The notes under the pieces are model-generated. The model did not search any database. It was not told where the DNA came from and was given only the letters and a program-made list of their open reading frames with translations. Below, one piece after another: positions 27,474-35,044 of a stretch of 43,009 nucleotides of DNA. This DNA is from Hyphomicrobiales bacterium. GTDB taxonomy: Bacteria > Pseudomonadota > Alphaproteobacteria > Rhizobiales > Beijerinckiaceae. Made by a program: the position numbers and the translations under genes. The DNA is taken from positions 1 through 43,009 of the forward strand of contig JAIYCE010000020.1 in assembly GCA_027488155.1 (NCBI GenBank), in the 5' to 3' direction. Numbering within the stretch: position 1 is the stretch's first letter; each line of letters begins with the position of its first letter.

Positions 27474-27962
27474 TCAGCGCGGCCTGTCCGGAGAGGGTGT
27501 CGGTTTTGCCGCTGGCTTTGGGCCGAGGCGGCTCATGGCGTTTTCGAGGTCAGTTACAATGGACGCAAATGGGGCGGCGAGAAGGTCACGGCGAGCGACG
27601 ACAACATAATCGACACCCTTCTGCGCGCTTTCGGCGCAGAGGCGCAAGGCCGCCCGCAAGCGCCGCTTAATCCTGTTGCGTTCGGTCGCAGTGCCCACCT
27701 TGCGCGTGACGGTCAACCCGAGACGGGCAGGCGTTTCTGCCAATGTGGGGCGGGCGAGGCCCTGAACGGTCATCAGCGGGGTTGAAAAACGGCGTCCGCG
27801 TTGGGCGGCTAGGAAATCGGCCCGTTTCAACAAGCGCTCATACGAAGACCCGCGCACCGGAAGGGTGGCGGGTCGGGCCAATTGGCTGTGTTCCGTAGGG
27901 CCTTGCCCCGCAAGGCTTGGCGCTTTCGGGGACGCGGAAGGCGTACATGCACTCCCGATCAT
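27474..27962 (-). CDS. rnpA: Ribonuclease P protein component
   Basis: Basic protein cofactor of RNase P, which trims the 5' ends of tRNAs. The family core starts near YERLLKRADFLAAQRG and includes RLGLTVTRKVGTATERNRIKRRLRAALR, the RNR signature helix that contacts the RNA. The start is uncertain: ATG 27962 (162 residues, used here), TTG 27992 directly after the rpmH stop, or GTG 27857, which would give about 127 residues, the usual family size. With ATG 27962 there are about 40 extra low-complexity residues before the core. The Pro-rich tail (PKPAAKPTPSPDRPR) is also an addition. Confidence 0.9.
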   Translation of the reverse strand: MIGSACTPSASPKAPSLAGQGPTEHSQLARPATLPVRGSSYERLLKRADFLAAQRGRRFSTPLMTVQGLARPTLAETPARLGLTVTRKVGTATERNRIKRRLRAALRLCAESAQKGVDYVVVARRDLLAAPFASIVTDLENAMSRLGPKPAAKPTPSPDRPR

Positions 27963-27992
27963 GGCGGCCACCGCCTCGGGAGCTAAACGCAA

Positions 27993-28127
27993 TTAGGCTG
28001 AAAGCCGCTTGCGGCCGCGCGAACGGCGGGCCGCAATGACCTTCTGGCCGCCTTTGGTGGCCATCCGGGCGCGAAAACCATGGCGGCGCTTGCGCACGAG
28101 TTTCGAGGGCTGGTAGGTCCGTTTCAC
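27993..28127 (-). CDS. rpmH: 50S ribosomal protein L34
   Basis: 44 residues, read from a GTG at 28127-28125 to TAA at 27995-27993: [18 protein letters not shown] and then RKRLSA at the end, a full-length L34 of the alphaproteobacterial type. The GTG is the only start that gives the conserved N-terminus, and GGAG lies about 9-12 bases upstream. First gene of the rpmH-rnpA-yidC-engB operon, downstream of the promoter at 28246-28274. Confidence 0.95.
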   Translation of the reverse strand: MKRTYQPSKLVRKRRHGFRARMATKGGQKVIAARRSRGRKRLSA

Positions 28128-28147
28128 GGTCTTATCTCCGGTCTAGC

Positions 28148-28166
28148 CGTTGCCTTTGGGGCAACG
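28148..28166 (-). other. Hairpin in the rpmH mRNA leader
   Basis: CGTTGCC and GGCAACG form a perfect 7-base stem with a 5-base loop, 20 bases before the rpmH GTG. Its place just ahead of the ribosome site suggests translation control, for instance by a ribosomal protein or the folding of the leader. No T run follows, so it is not a terminator. A weaker hairpin with CCGC/GCGG arms lies near 28190-28205. Confidence 0.5.
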
Positions 28167-28245
28167 AAACGCCGCGCCGAGGGGGTTCGGGCCGCTTTTC
28201 TGCGGTCGCGCCTCCCGGCTGCGGACGTGTGAAAAATCTCGCGGG

Positions 28246-28274
28246 CTTATGGCGGATGGACGCAGGAAAGTCAA
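28246..28274 (-). promoter_or_regulatory. Sigma70-type promoter of the rpmH operon
   Basis: On the minus strand TTGACT (28274-28269) and CATAAG (28251-28246) are exactly 17 bases apart. It would give a leader of about 110 bases before rpmH, containing the hairpin at 28148-28166. The remaining part of this gap up to 28377 belongs to the divergent DUF4239 gene and shows no clear promoter. Confidence 0.7.
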
Positions 28275-28377
28275 CGCAGTTGAGTCACTTGTGAGCTATT
28301 TGCCTTCAAGCGCGGTTGCAGACCAAGCTTGCTTTCTCCAATAGTGCCTCCGCTACCCATTCGGAGTTCTTCCTGCC

Positions 28378-29139
28378 GTGCACTCGCTTCTCATAGCTGC
28401 AACCGCGACGATGCTGATGCTCGCCGGAACCGCCCTTGGGCTCTTTCTGAATCGTCGCTTGCCGGAGGAACATCTGACCGACCGGACGATGGATATCGTC
28501 AAGCTCGCGACGGGCATTGTGGCAACCATTGCCGGCCTGGTGCTCTCGCTGCTCATTACCTCGGCAAAGAATTCCTATGATTCTGTCGCCATGGACCTCA
28601 AAGGTGCGGCCGCTGACTTCATCATGCTTGACCGCACCCTCGAGCAATTTGGCGACCGCGCGATCGATGTGCGCACCACCATCCGTCAAGCCATTGAAAA
28701 GGCATTGAAAACTAATCTCGATCTGCGCGCATCGAACGATGAGCAGATTGGAGCTGTGGTCCATCTGCATGGAACAGCGCAGCGCCTCATTCGGACCATG
28801 GCCATGGTCAATCCGGGCGACGAGATCCTGCGGGATCGCGCGCTTTCCCTCGCCTATGACTTATCTAAAGCGCGCTGGATGCTTCAGCAGGAGGCGAATG
28901 ACACCCTGCCATTGGCGTTCCAGCTTGTCGTGATGCTCTGGCTCGCGCTGATTTTTGCCAGTTTTGGGCTCTTTACCCCGCCAAACCCCATCGCTCTGGG
29001 GGCGCTCGTTGTCGGGGCGATCTCCGTTTCGGCGTCGATCTTCCTGATTAATGAGCTGAGTACGCCCTTCTACGGCATCGTCCGTATCTCGACCACACCG
29101 CTTGGGGACGCCTTGAAAATCATCGGGCCGCTGCGATGA
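28378..29139 (+). CDS. DUF4239 (bestrophin-like) membrane protein
   Basis: 253 residues. Four hydrophobic helices: about 2-22, 41-62, 182-202 and 209-228, with a soluble, helical middle part (about 65-175). The arrangement and the segment GIVATIAGLVLSLLITSAKNSYD are typical of DUF4239 proteins, which resemble bestrophin channels; actual ion transport has not been shown for this type as far as I know. The start is a GTG at 28378, with GGAG about 12 bases upstream. It stops 3 bases before the stop of the convergent regulator gene. Confidence 0.8.
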   Translation: MHSLLIAATATMLMLAGTALGLFLNRRLPEEHLTDRTMDIVKLATGIVATIAGLVLSLLITSAKNSYDSVAMDLKGAAADFIMLDRTLEQFGDRAIDVRTTIRQAIEKALKTNLDLRASNDEQIGAVVHLHGTAQRLIRTMAMVNPGDEILRDRALSLAYDLSKARWMLQQEANDTLPLAFQLVVMLWLALIFASFGLFTPPNPIALGALVVGAISVSASIFLINELSTPFYGIVRISTTPLGDALKIIGPLR

Positions 29140-29142
29140 GCC

Positions 29143-29730
29143 TTATTGGCTGGCAAACCGGATTCTTCCCGTCCAGACGACATCGCCTGCCGGGATCTGG
29201 ATCACGGGGCTGGTATCGGTCACGGAAGCGAGTTCAATCGCCTTGGCCGTTTTCCGTCGCCACGTCCCGATCCTCAGACCCGAACGGGTCATAACGGCCG
29301 CCCGATCGCCCTTGCGGGGGGCATCAGGAGAGACAACCAGCATCGTTCCCGGCCCGTAGAGTGGTGCGCCTTCCCAACCCTCGACCCGGACAACCGCATT
29401 GCGCCGATCGACGATTGCACCGGCCAAAGTGGATAGGCCTTGTCCGGATGGGAAAGCGTCGGTGCGCGTCACTTTGCGGCGGGTCTTGCCGGTTGGCTTG
29501 CGCCCAATCAGAGCCATGAACTCGTCGAGATTGGCTCCCGTCGCATCGAGCACCTTGGCGAGGGATTCCGTCGATGGCCACCGAAGACGCCCGTCCACCC
29601 CAACCCGTTTGGATGGATTGAAGGTCGTTGGGTCGAGGCCGGCTCGTTTGGCGAGGCCAGACGCGCTCAGCCCATACCGCTCGGCCAGTGAATCGATCGC
29701 ATTCCAAATTTGGTCATGAGATAGCATCAT
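29143..29730 (-). CDS. XRE-type regulator with a degenerate S24 (LexA-like) domain
   Basis: 195 residues. An N-terminal helix-turn-helix (about 5-75: LAERYGLSASGLAKRAGLDPTTF, then WPSTESLAKVLDATG) is joined by a linker with KTRRKVTR to a C-terminal domain of the phage-repressor/LexA type (about 105-195). In that domain the usual GDSM motif is replaced by GWEGAPLY, so the nucleophilic Ser is missing, and the Lys expected further on falls at GTW. Self-cleavage, as in LexA, is therefore unlikely. Targets and ligand are unknown. Starts with ATGATG at 29730. Convergent with the DUF4239 gene. Confidence 0.82.
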   Translation of the reverse strand: MMLSHDQIWNAIDSLAERYGLSASGLAKRAGLDPTTFNPSKRVGVDGRLRWPSTESLAKVLDATGANLDEFMALIGRKPTGKTRRKVTRTDAFPSGQGLSTLAGAIVDRRNAVVRVEGWEGAPLYGPGTMLVVSPDAPRKGDRAAVMTRSGLRIGTWRRKTAKAIELASVTDTSPVIQIPAGDVVWTGRIRFASQ

Positions 29731-29810
29731 CGACGCACAATCCGCGAAAAAATCTTCGCCGCGCTCAAATCCTGCGGCAGTCTATGCCCGACCATCCTTA
29801 ATCACTCGGC

Positions 29811-29839
29811 TTGACGGGCGCAACTCTCGCGGCTTCAAA
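29811..29839 (+). promoter_or_regulatory. Candidate promoter of the DUF952-pyrD pair
   Basis: TTGACG (29811-29816) is followed after 17 bases by TTCAAA (29834-29839), a weak -10 box. It lies 46 bases before the DUF952 start. The -35 match is good; the -10 match is poor. Confidence 0.4.
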
Positions 29840-29885
29840 GATCATCGAACGTTCAGCTAGCCCGTCATCATGCGAGGATCCGGCC

Positions 29886-30224
29886 ATGGCCATCTATAAA
29901 ATTATGCCGCGCGCGATGTGGCAGGAGGCAACCGACAAGGGTGTGTTCACGGGTGCACCCGTGGATCATGCCGATGGTTTCATTCATTTCTCGACAGCTT
30001 CGCAGGTGCGCGAGACGGCGGCCAAACATTTTGCTGGTCAGGATGATTTGCTACTCCTTGCGGTGGATGGGCAGGCTCTTGGGCCAGCCCTCATTTACGA
30101 ACCCTCGCGCGGTGGTGATCTGTTTCCTCACCTTTATGGATCCATGCCACTCTCGGCTGTCACCGCCGTTCATGAATTGGCACGCGATCGCGATGGCGCC
30201 CATGTGTTTCCGGAGTCCTTGTAA
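29886..30224 (+). CDS. DUF952 domain-containing protein
   Basis: 112-residue small cytosolic protein. The DUF952 signature is clear: IYKIMPRAMWQEATDKGVFTG at the start, ADGFIHFSTASQVRETAAKHF (about 29-49) and the closing part LYGSMPLSAVTAV. The fold is related to glutathione S-transferase-like or ADP-ribosyl-handling small proteins in databases, but no function is established. GAGGATCC precedes the ATG at 29886. The stop overlaps the pyrD start by one base (TAATG), so the two are coupled, a frequent pairing in this order. Confidence 0.88.
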   Translation: MAIYKIMPRAMWQEATDKGVFTGAPVDHADGFIHFSTASQVRETAAKHFAGQDDLLLLAVDGQALGPALIYEPSRGGDLFPHLYGSMPLSAVTAVHELARDRDGAHVFPESL

Positions 30225-31306
30225 TGCGTAGCTTGTTGTTTTCCTTCGCGCGCCCGTTCATTGCAGCGATGGATCCTGAAAAGGCGCATGGCATGACCAT
30301 TGCCGCACTGCGCGCTTTGCCTTTCTCCATTCAACATAATGACGATCCTTTGCTGCGCACAACGCTATTCGGGCTTGATTTTCCTAACCCGGTTGGCATG
30401 GCAGCCGGGTTCGACAAGAACGCCGAAGTGCCTGATGCCGTCCTCGGATTAGGCTTTGGCTTTACCGAAATCGGCACTGTCACGCCGCGTCCCCAACCGG
30501 GCAATCCAGTGCCGCGCCTGTTCCGCCTGCCCGATGATGAAGCGGTCATCAACCGTTATGGGTTTAACAGCGAAGGTCATGATGCCGCCTTCAGTCGTCT
30601 GGCTGCACGCACCCCGCGCGGCATTGTCGGCGTCAATATTGGCGCGAACAAGGATGCCGTCGATCGCGTCGCCGATTATGTTGCTGGCATTGAGAAATTT
30701 GCCTCGCTTGCCAATTATTTCACTGTCAACATTTCCTCGCCGAACACGCCGGGACTGCGCGATTTGCAGCATGAGAAAGCGCTCGACGATCTCGTTGCGC
30801 GCGTCATTGCGGCACGCGATGCGGCCAGCGAAAGCCATCCGCGCCGCCCCGTTCTTTTGAAGATTGCACCCGATCTGACGCGCGATGAACTCGACGGCAT
30901 TGTTAAGATCGTGCGCGCACGCGGGTTGGATGGAATGATTGTGTCGAACACGACGATTTCTCGGCCTGCCACATTGCGCCATCAGGCGACAGCCAAAGAA
31001 ACGGGCGGCTTATCCGGCCGCCCCCTCTTCGATCTGTCGACGCGCGTTCTCGCGGAGACTTACGCACGGCTCGAAGGATTCTGCCCCATCATTGGCGTCG
31101 GCGGCATTCATTCACCTGCGAGCGCCATCGCAAAATTCGAAGCGGGTGCTAGCCTTATCCAGATTTACTCAGCGCTCACTTATCAGGGCCCTGCACTTGT
31201 AGGCGATATCAAGCAGGCTTTGGTTGCCCGCATCAAGCGCGATTCCCTGCCTAATCTGGCTGCGCTCACGGGCTTGCGGACCGCCGATTGGCGCATGAAA
31301 ACTTAA
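30224..31306 (+). CDS. pyrD: Dihydroorotate dehydrogenase (quinone), class 2
   Basis: Fourth step of pyrimidine synthesis: FMN-dependent oxidation of dihydroorotate, passing electrons to quinone at the inner membrane. 360 residues. An N-terminal helical extension (about 1-40) for membrane contact marks class 2. Further motifs: GMAAGFDKNAEVPD, INRYGFNSEGHD, TVNISSPNTPGLRDLQ with the catalytic Ser172, and GVGGIHSPASA near the FMN phosphate. Coupled to the DUF952 gene. The stop shares a TTAA with the stop of the convergent MATE gene. Confidence 0.96.
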   Translation: MRSLLFSFARPFIAAMDPEKAHGMTIAALRALPFSIQHNDDPLLRTTLFGLDFPNPVGMAAGFDKNAEVPDAVLGLGFGFTEIGTVTPRPQPGNPVPRLFRLPDDEAVINRYGFNSEGHDAAFSRLAARTPRGIVGVNIGANKDAVDRVADYVAGIEKFASLANYFTVNISSPNTPGLRDLQHEKALDDLVARVIAARDAASESHPRRPVLLKIAPDLTRDELDGIVKIVRARGLDGMIVSNTTISRPATLRHQATAKETGGLSGRPLFDLSTRVLAETYARLEGFCPIIGVGGIHSPASAIAKFEAGASLIQIYSALTYQGPALVGDIKQALVARIKRDSLPNLAALTGLRTADWRMKT

Positions 31307-32640
31307 GCGCGTGTGGCAAAGCTTTGGGCGAATAGGCGATTGTAAAACAATCCCTGGCCAATACCGCGCGTGGCCAGAAAGACCAGCATGGCAATCCATA
31401 ATCCGAACGCACCGAACAGAGACCCAGTATAGATCACAAGCATGAAGAGTGTGAGCGCGATCAGCATCAGATTCCGCATCGCGCGTGTCCATGTCGCTCC
31501 GGCATAAATTCCGTCATAGGCAAAGGCCGCCGCGCCAGCAAAAGGCGTCAATGCCGCCAAGGGCAGATAGAGATAGGCCTCAGCGCGGATTATCTCGTTC
31601 GTCGTCAGCATGTCGATGAACAGCGCGCCAGTACCAAAGAGGACGATGGACAACACAATCCCGAACACGAAGCTGAAACCGACCGATAGGCGCGAGGCTT
31701 GACGAAAGCTGCGCGCATCACCGCTGCCGAGCGCTTGTCCGCACATTTGCTCAGCGGCGGTGGCAAACCCGTCAAGCACATAGGCAGCAGCGAGAAAGAG
31801 TTGATAGAGAACGCCATTGGCGGCGAGTGTGACATCCCCGCGCTTTGAACCTTGTGCGGTGAAGATGATGAAAGCGATCAGCAGCGCACAGGTTCGGATT
31901 GCGACGTCACGGTTGACTGCCAGCATCCGGCCCAGCGCCGTCGGCTGAAACAGTTCGCGTGCTGTCAAATTGCTCCGCAAAGCGCCAAGTCGTACCGAAA
32001 CGATCAGGCCAATACTGGTGCCGATACATTCGGCGATCACGGTGGCAATGGCTGCGCCGGCAATTCCGCCACCTAGAATACTGACGGCGAGAATGGTCAA
32101 AGCGATCTTTGTGAGGTTGATCGCAACTTGCACGAAAAGCCCAATGCCGGTGCGCCCTTGCCCGACGAGCGACCCGAGAATGGCATAATTTATCAGTGCA
32201 AACGGCGCCGACCAGATTCGGATGGCAATATAAGTTTGCGCTGCTTCGGCCACTTGAGCGCTCGGCGTGAACACCATCATGGCCACAATGATGATGGGCT
32301 TTTGCAGAATGACGAGCAGACCGCCAATAACGAGTGCGAGAAGAAGTGCGCGCCCAATCGCAATCGCAATTTCGCGATCGTCGCCCGCGCCCAAGGCCTG
32401 TGCCGTGAGGCCAGCCGTGCTCATCCGGAGCGAGCCCAATCCCCAGAACAGAAATTCGAACAGAACAGCACTCAGCGCCACCGCGCCGAGCAGCGACACG
32501 TCACCGAGCTGGCCGATCGCCGCCGTATCGATGATCCCAATCAGCGGCTCTGTGATGTTGGCGGCCATCACCGGCAATGCGAGCGTAAGGAAACGCCCTA
32601 TTCTGACTTCGACAGGCCGCGCCCCGGTGACCGCGTTCAT
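31303..32640 (-). CDS. MATE family efflux transporter
   Basis: 445-residue inner-membrane exporter of the multidrug and toxin extrusion family, DinF-like branch, with about 12 predicted helices. The start FLTLALPVMAANITEPLIGIIDTAAIGQLGD is the family pattern, and the second half repeats it. Such proteins expel cationic drugs or metabolites in exchange for Na+ or H+; the substrate cannot be read from the sequence. The start overlaps the stop of the DUF6460-like gene by one base (TGATG), so the two form a pair. Confidence 0.92.
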   Translation of the reverse strand: MNAVTGARPVEVRIGRFLTLALPVMAANITEPLIGIIDTAAIGQLGDVSLLGAVALSAVLFEFLFWGLGSLRMSTAGLTAQALGAGDDREIAIAIGRALLLALVIGGLLVILQKPIIIVAMMVFTPSAQVAEAAQTYIAIRIWSAPFALINYAILGSLVGQGRTGIGLFVQVAINLTKIALTILAVSILGGGIAGAAIATVIAECIGTSIGLIVSVRLGALRSNLTARELFQPTALGRMLAVNRDVAIRTCALLIAFIIFTAQGSKRGDVTLAANGVLYQLFLAAAYVLDGFATAAEQMCGQALGSGDARSFRQASRLSVGFSFVFGIVLSIVLFGTGALFIDMLTTNEIIRAEAYLYLPLAALTPFAGAAAFAYDGIYAGATWTRAMRNLMLIALTLFMLVIYTGSLFGAFGLWIAMLVFLATRGIGQGLFYNRLFAQSFATRA

Positions 32641-32900
32641 CAGCCGCGAAACAGACGTGTGAACAGCCAGATCGGAACGACGATCACAGCGCCATAGATG
32701 AAGTAGCGGAAGACCGTTTCAACCGCGTCGAAACCGAGATTAAGAATGTGATTGATAAGGTCGCGGATACCGCGGAAGAGGTCCGGCGGCGTCAAACCGA
32801 TCAGCGCGAGAAACGCACCAACGACGATCGACATGAAAATGAGCTTTGTCAGCACCGCTACCGGCGGGCCCCCGAGGAGCTTCTGCATTCCGTTCGCCAT
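32640..32900 (-). CDS. DUF6460-like small membrane protein
   Basis: 86 residues with two hydrophobic helices (about 15-38 and 60-82). The pattern LLGGPPVAVLTKLIFMSIVVG, then GFDAVETVFRYFIYGAVIVVPIWLFTRLFR agrees with small proteins annotated DUF6460 in this order, whose function is unknown. The ATG at 32900 has GAGGAT nearby; a longer start at 32921 exists. Coupled by a one-base overlap to the MATE exporter. Confidence 0.75.
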   Translation of the reverse strand: MANGMQKLLGGPPVAVLTKLIFMSIVVGAFLALIGLTPPDLFRGIRDLINHILNLGFDAVETVFRYFIYGAVIVVPIWLFTRLFRG

Positions 32901-32999
32901 CGTGGTTCTATCCTCATGCAATCCGGGCGGCGGGCTGGACCAAAGGGTTTAGGCCATGTTTGATCCGCTGTCCCGCCTCAAGATGTGAAGTCTGTCCCT

Positions 33000-33947
33000 A
33001 TGCTGATCAATCCCTCATCCTTCGATAAGGCCGCGATCCCTGCCGATATTGCTGCCATCAATGAGCGCATTTTGGCCTTTTTCAAGAATGCGCCGGATCA
33101 ATGGTCCTTTCCGCCACAGATGATTCGTGACGCCCGCAAGAAGGGGGCGGGTGTGTTTCCCATGGAGGCACTTAGCCCGGGGGCGCAGGAAATTCTCATT
33201 CCCGGCCCCGGTGGCGATGTCCCTTTGAGGGTGTTTCGGCCTGAAGGCCCCGTGAAAGGCGTTTATCTTCATATCCATGGCGGTGGTTGGGTGTTTGGCT
33301 CCGCTGACATGCAGGACGAGCGCAATGAGCGGCTCGCGCGCCATTGCGGTCTCGTCGTTGTCTCTGTCGAGTACCGGCTTGCGCCGGAGCACCCCTATCC
33401 GGCTGGGCCTGACGATTGCGAGGCGGCGGCGTTATGGCTTGTGCGTGAGGCGCAGACCTTGTTTGGCACGGACCGTTTGCTGATCGGCGGGGAATCCGCC
33501 GGTGCGCATTTGTCCGTTGTTACCATGCTGCGCCTGCGCGACAAGCATCGGCTTCTGCCCTTCCGTGCCGCCAATCTAATCGCCGGTTGCTACGATCTTG
33601 CGATGACGCCAAGCGTGCGCAATTGGGGCAAGGACAAATTGATTCTCAACACGCGGGACATTTTCATGTTCACGCATTTCTTCCTGCGTGCGGGCGGCGA
33701 TGTACGTTCAGCCGATATTTCTCCCATTCACGCCGATCTGACGGGCTTGCCACCCGCTTTGTTCACGATCGGAACGCGTGATCCCTTGCTCGACGATTCG
33801 CTGTTCATGACGGCGCGCTGGTCTGCGGCGGGCAATCGTTGCGAACTTGATATCTGGCCGGGTGCACCGCACGTGTTCACGGCTTTTCCATGCGAAACAA
33901 CGGAAAAGACATTGAATCGGATCGATGCGTTTTTGAACGCGGCCTAA
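33000..33947 (+). CDS. Alpha/beta hydrolase, HSL-type esterase
   Basis: 315-residue cytosolic esterase/lipase of the hormone-sensitive lipase family. Motifs: HGGGWVFGS oxyanion-hole motif (about residues 91-99), VSVEYRLAPEHPYPAG, nucleophile GESAGAH, and later the acid Asp in GTRDPLLDDS and His in PHVFTAF. The substrate is unknown, probably a short acyl ester. ATG 33000 is used; a GTG at 32985 is in frame. It converges on the response regulator gene with stops touching. Confidence 0.9.
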   Translation: MLINPSSFDKAAIPADIAAINERILAFFKNAPDQWSFPPQMIRDARKKGAGVFPMEALSPGAQEILIPGPGGDVPLRVFRPEGPVKGVYLHIHGGGWVFGSADMQDERNERLARHCGLVVVSVEYRLAPEHPYPAGPDDCEAAALWLVREAQTLFGTDRLLIGGESAGAHLSVVTMLRLRDKHRLLPFRAANLIAGCYDLAMTPSVRNWGKDKLILNTRDIFMFTHFFLRAGGDVRSADISPIHADLTGLPPALFTIGTRDPLLDDSLFMTARWSAAGNRCELDIWPGAPHVFTAFPCETTEKTLNRIDAFLNAA

Positions 33948-33955
33948 TCAGGCCG
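33940..33955. terminator. Hairpin over two adjoining stop codons, possible bidirectional terminator
   Basis: CGGCCT-AATC-AGGCCG forms a 6-base stem exactly where the hydrolase TAA (33945-33947) and the response regulator TGA (33950-33948) meet. No T run follows on either strand, so it would be a weak terminator at best. Confidence 0.35.
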
Positions 33956-34625
33956 GCTGCGCCTGTCCGGGTGCAGCCTGCCATTGTCCGGTTGATATCT
34001 TCGAGGCTGCAATCACCGCCTGCGTGCGGCTTTCGACACCGAGCTTTTGCAGAATGGCGGAGACATGCGCCTTCACCGTCGCTTCCGATACGCCGAGTTC
34101 GTAAGCGATCTGCTTGTTGAGCAAACCTTCCGACAGCATCATCAGAACGCGCACTTGTTGTGGCGTCAGCGAACCGAGGCGGCGGACGAGTTCGCTCGTC
34201 TCCTTGTCGGCGGGTGTCGAGAGATCGACATCGGGCGGCGTCCATGAGCCGCCTTCGAGCACGGCGCGGATTGCCGTGCGCATCGTCTCGACATCGACCG
34301 ATTTCGGAATAAAGCCCGAAGCGCCGAATTCGATGCAGCGGCGGATAACGGCGCGATCCTCATTGCCGGATACGACAACCACGGGCGTCGCCGGATGTTG
34401 CGCGCGCAAATAGATCAGGCCGGAGAAGCCTTGTACGCCGGGCATGCTGAGATCGAGCAGAACAAGGTCTTGATCCACGGACGCGAGGGTCTTCGAGACA
34501 TCGTCGAAGGTTCCGGCTTCTGTGATGCCGTCGTCGCTCGCAATCCCTTGCAGGGCCTGCTTGAGCGCGCCGCGGACCAATGGATGGTCGTCCGCGACCA
34601 AAATGCGCAGATCAGGATCAGCCAA
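33948..34625 (-). CDS. LuxR/NarL-type response regulator
   Basis: 225-residue two-component response regulator. Receiver domain at about 5-125 with acidic residues in VADDH, phospho-acceptor Asp58 (LLDLSMPG) and conserved Lys108 (FIPKSV); LuxR-type helix-turn-helix at about 150-212 (SLTPQQVRVLMMLSEGLLNKQIAYELGVSEATVKAHVSAILQKLG). No histidine kinase gene is near. A TTG start at 34625 is preferred because GGGGAGG lies 5 bases upstream; the ATG at 34676 would add 17 basic residues not seen in the family. It follows the DUF1475-like gene by 101 bases on the same strand. Confidence 0.88.
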   Translation of the reverse strand: MADPDLRILVADDHPLVRGALKQALQGIASDDGITEAGTFDDVSKTLASVDQDLVLLDLSMPGVQGFSGLIYLRAQHPATPVVVVSGNEDRAVIRRCIEFGASGFIPKSVDVETMRTAIRAVLEGGSWTPPDVDLSTPADKETSELVRRLGSLTPQQVRVLMMLSEGLLNKQIAYELGVSEATVKAHVSAILQKLGVESRTQAVIAASKISTGQWQAAPGQAQPA

Positions 34626-34630
34626 TTTAA

Positions 34631-34637
34631 CCTCCCC
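34631..34637 (-). promoter_or_regulatory. Ribosome binding site deciding a TTG start
   Basis: GGGGAGG on the minus strand, with 5 bases (TTAAA) between it and the TTG at 34625. It is the strongest ribosome site in this part of the window and supports the TTG start of the response regulator. Confidence 0.75.
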
Positions 34638-34726
34638 TCGGCGGGGCCTCCGTCCAGCCCCATCCCTTTTCGTCATTTTTCTGCCAAATTTGACGAAGCG
34701 CAACAGGAGATTGTCGAAACGCCCAT

Positions 34727-35044
34727 TCAGGGGGTCTCGGCATGCCTCAACCGGCTTTCAATCAGCCGGAATCCCCGGAAGGCGAGCCAGCCAAGAGAGA
34801 TGATATTGCCGAGCACGCAGAGCAGCCCGAACAGCACGACGGCAACCCATGGCTTCTCGTAAAAAGCGATGACAAGGGCAAAAGCGATGAAACCGGCGTA
34901 AAGGTCGATCAGCGTGACCACACCCCACGGATCCCGGATCATAGCGGCGAAACTCTCACCGATCGGCTTTTGACCCATCGCCCAGACAATCGCGATGGTC
35001 AGCAGGGCGGCCAATAGAAGAGAGACAATCCGTTTCGGTGTCAT
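34727..35044 (-). CDS. DUF1475-like small membrane protein
   Basis: 105 residues with three predicted helices (about 6-24, 43-63, 68-92). The stretch VVTLIDLYAGFIAFALVIAFYEKPWVAVVLFG resembles the DUF1475 pattern known from plants and bacteria; my match is from memory and only moderate. Function unknown. Its ATG overlaps the DNA ligase stop by 4 bases (ATGA), so it is probably translated with the ligase. Confidence 0.75.
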   Translation of the reverse strand: MTPKRIVSLLLAALLTIAIVWAMGQKPIGESFAAMIRDPWGVVTLIDLYAGFIAFALVIAFYEKPWVAVVLFGLLCVLGNIISLGWLAFRGFRLIESRLRHAETP

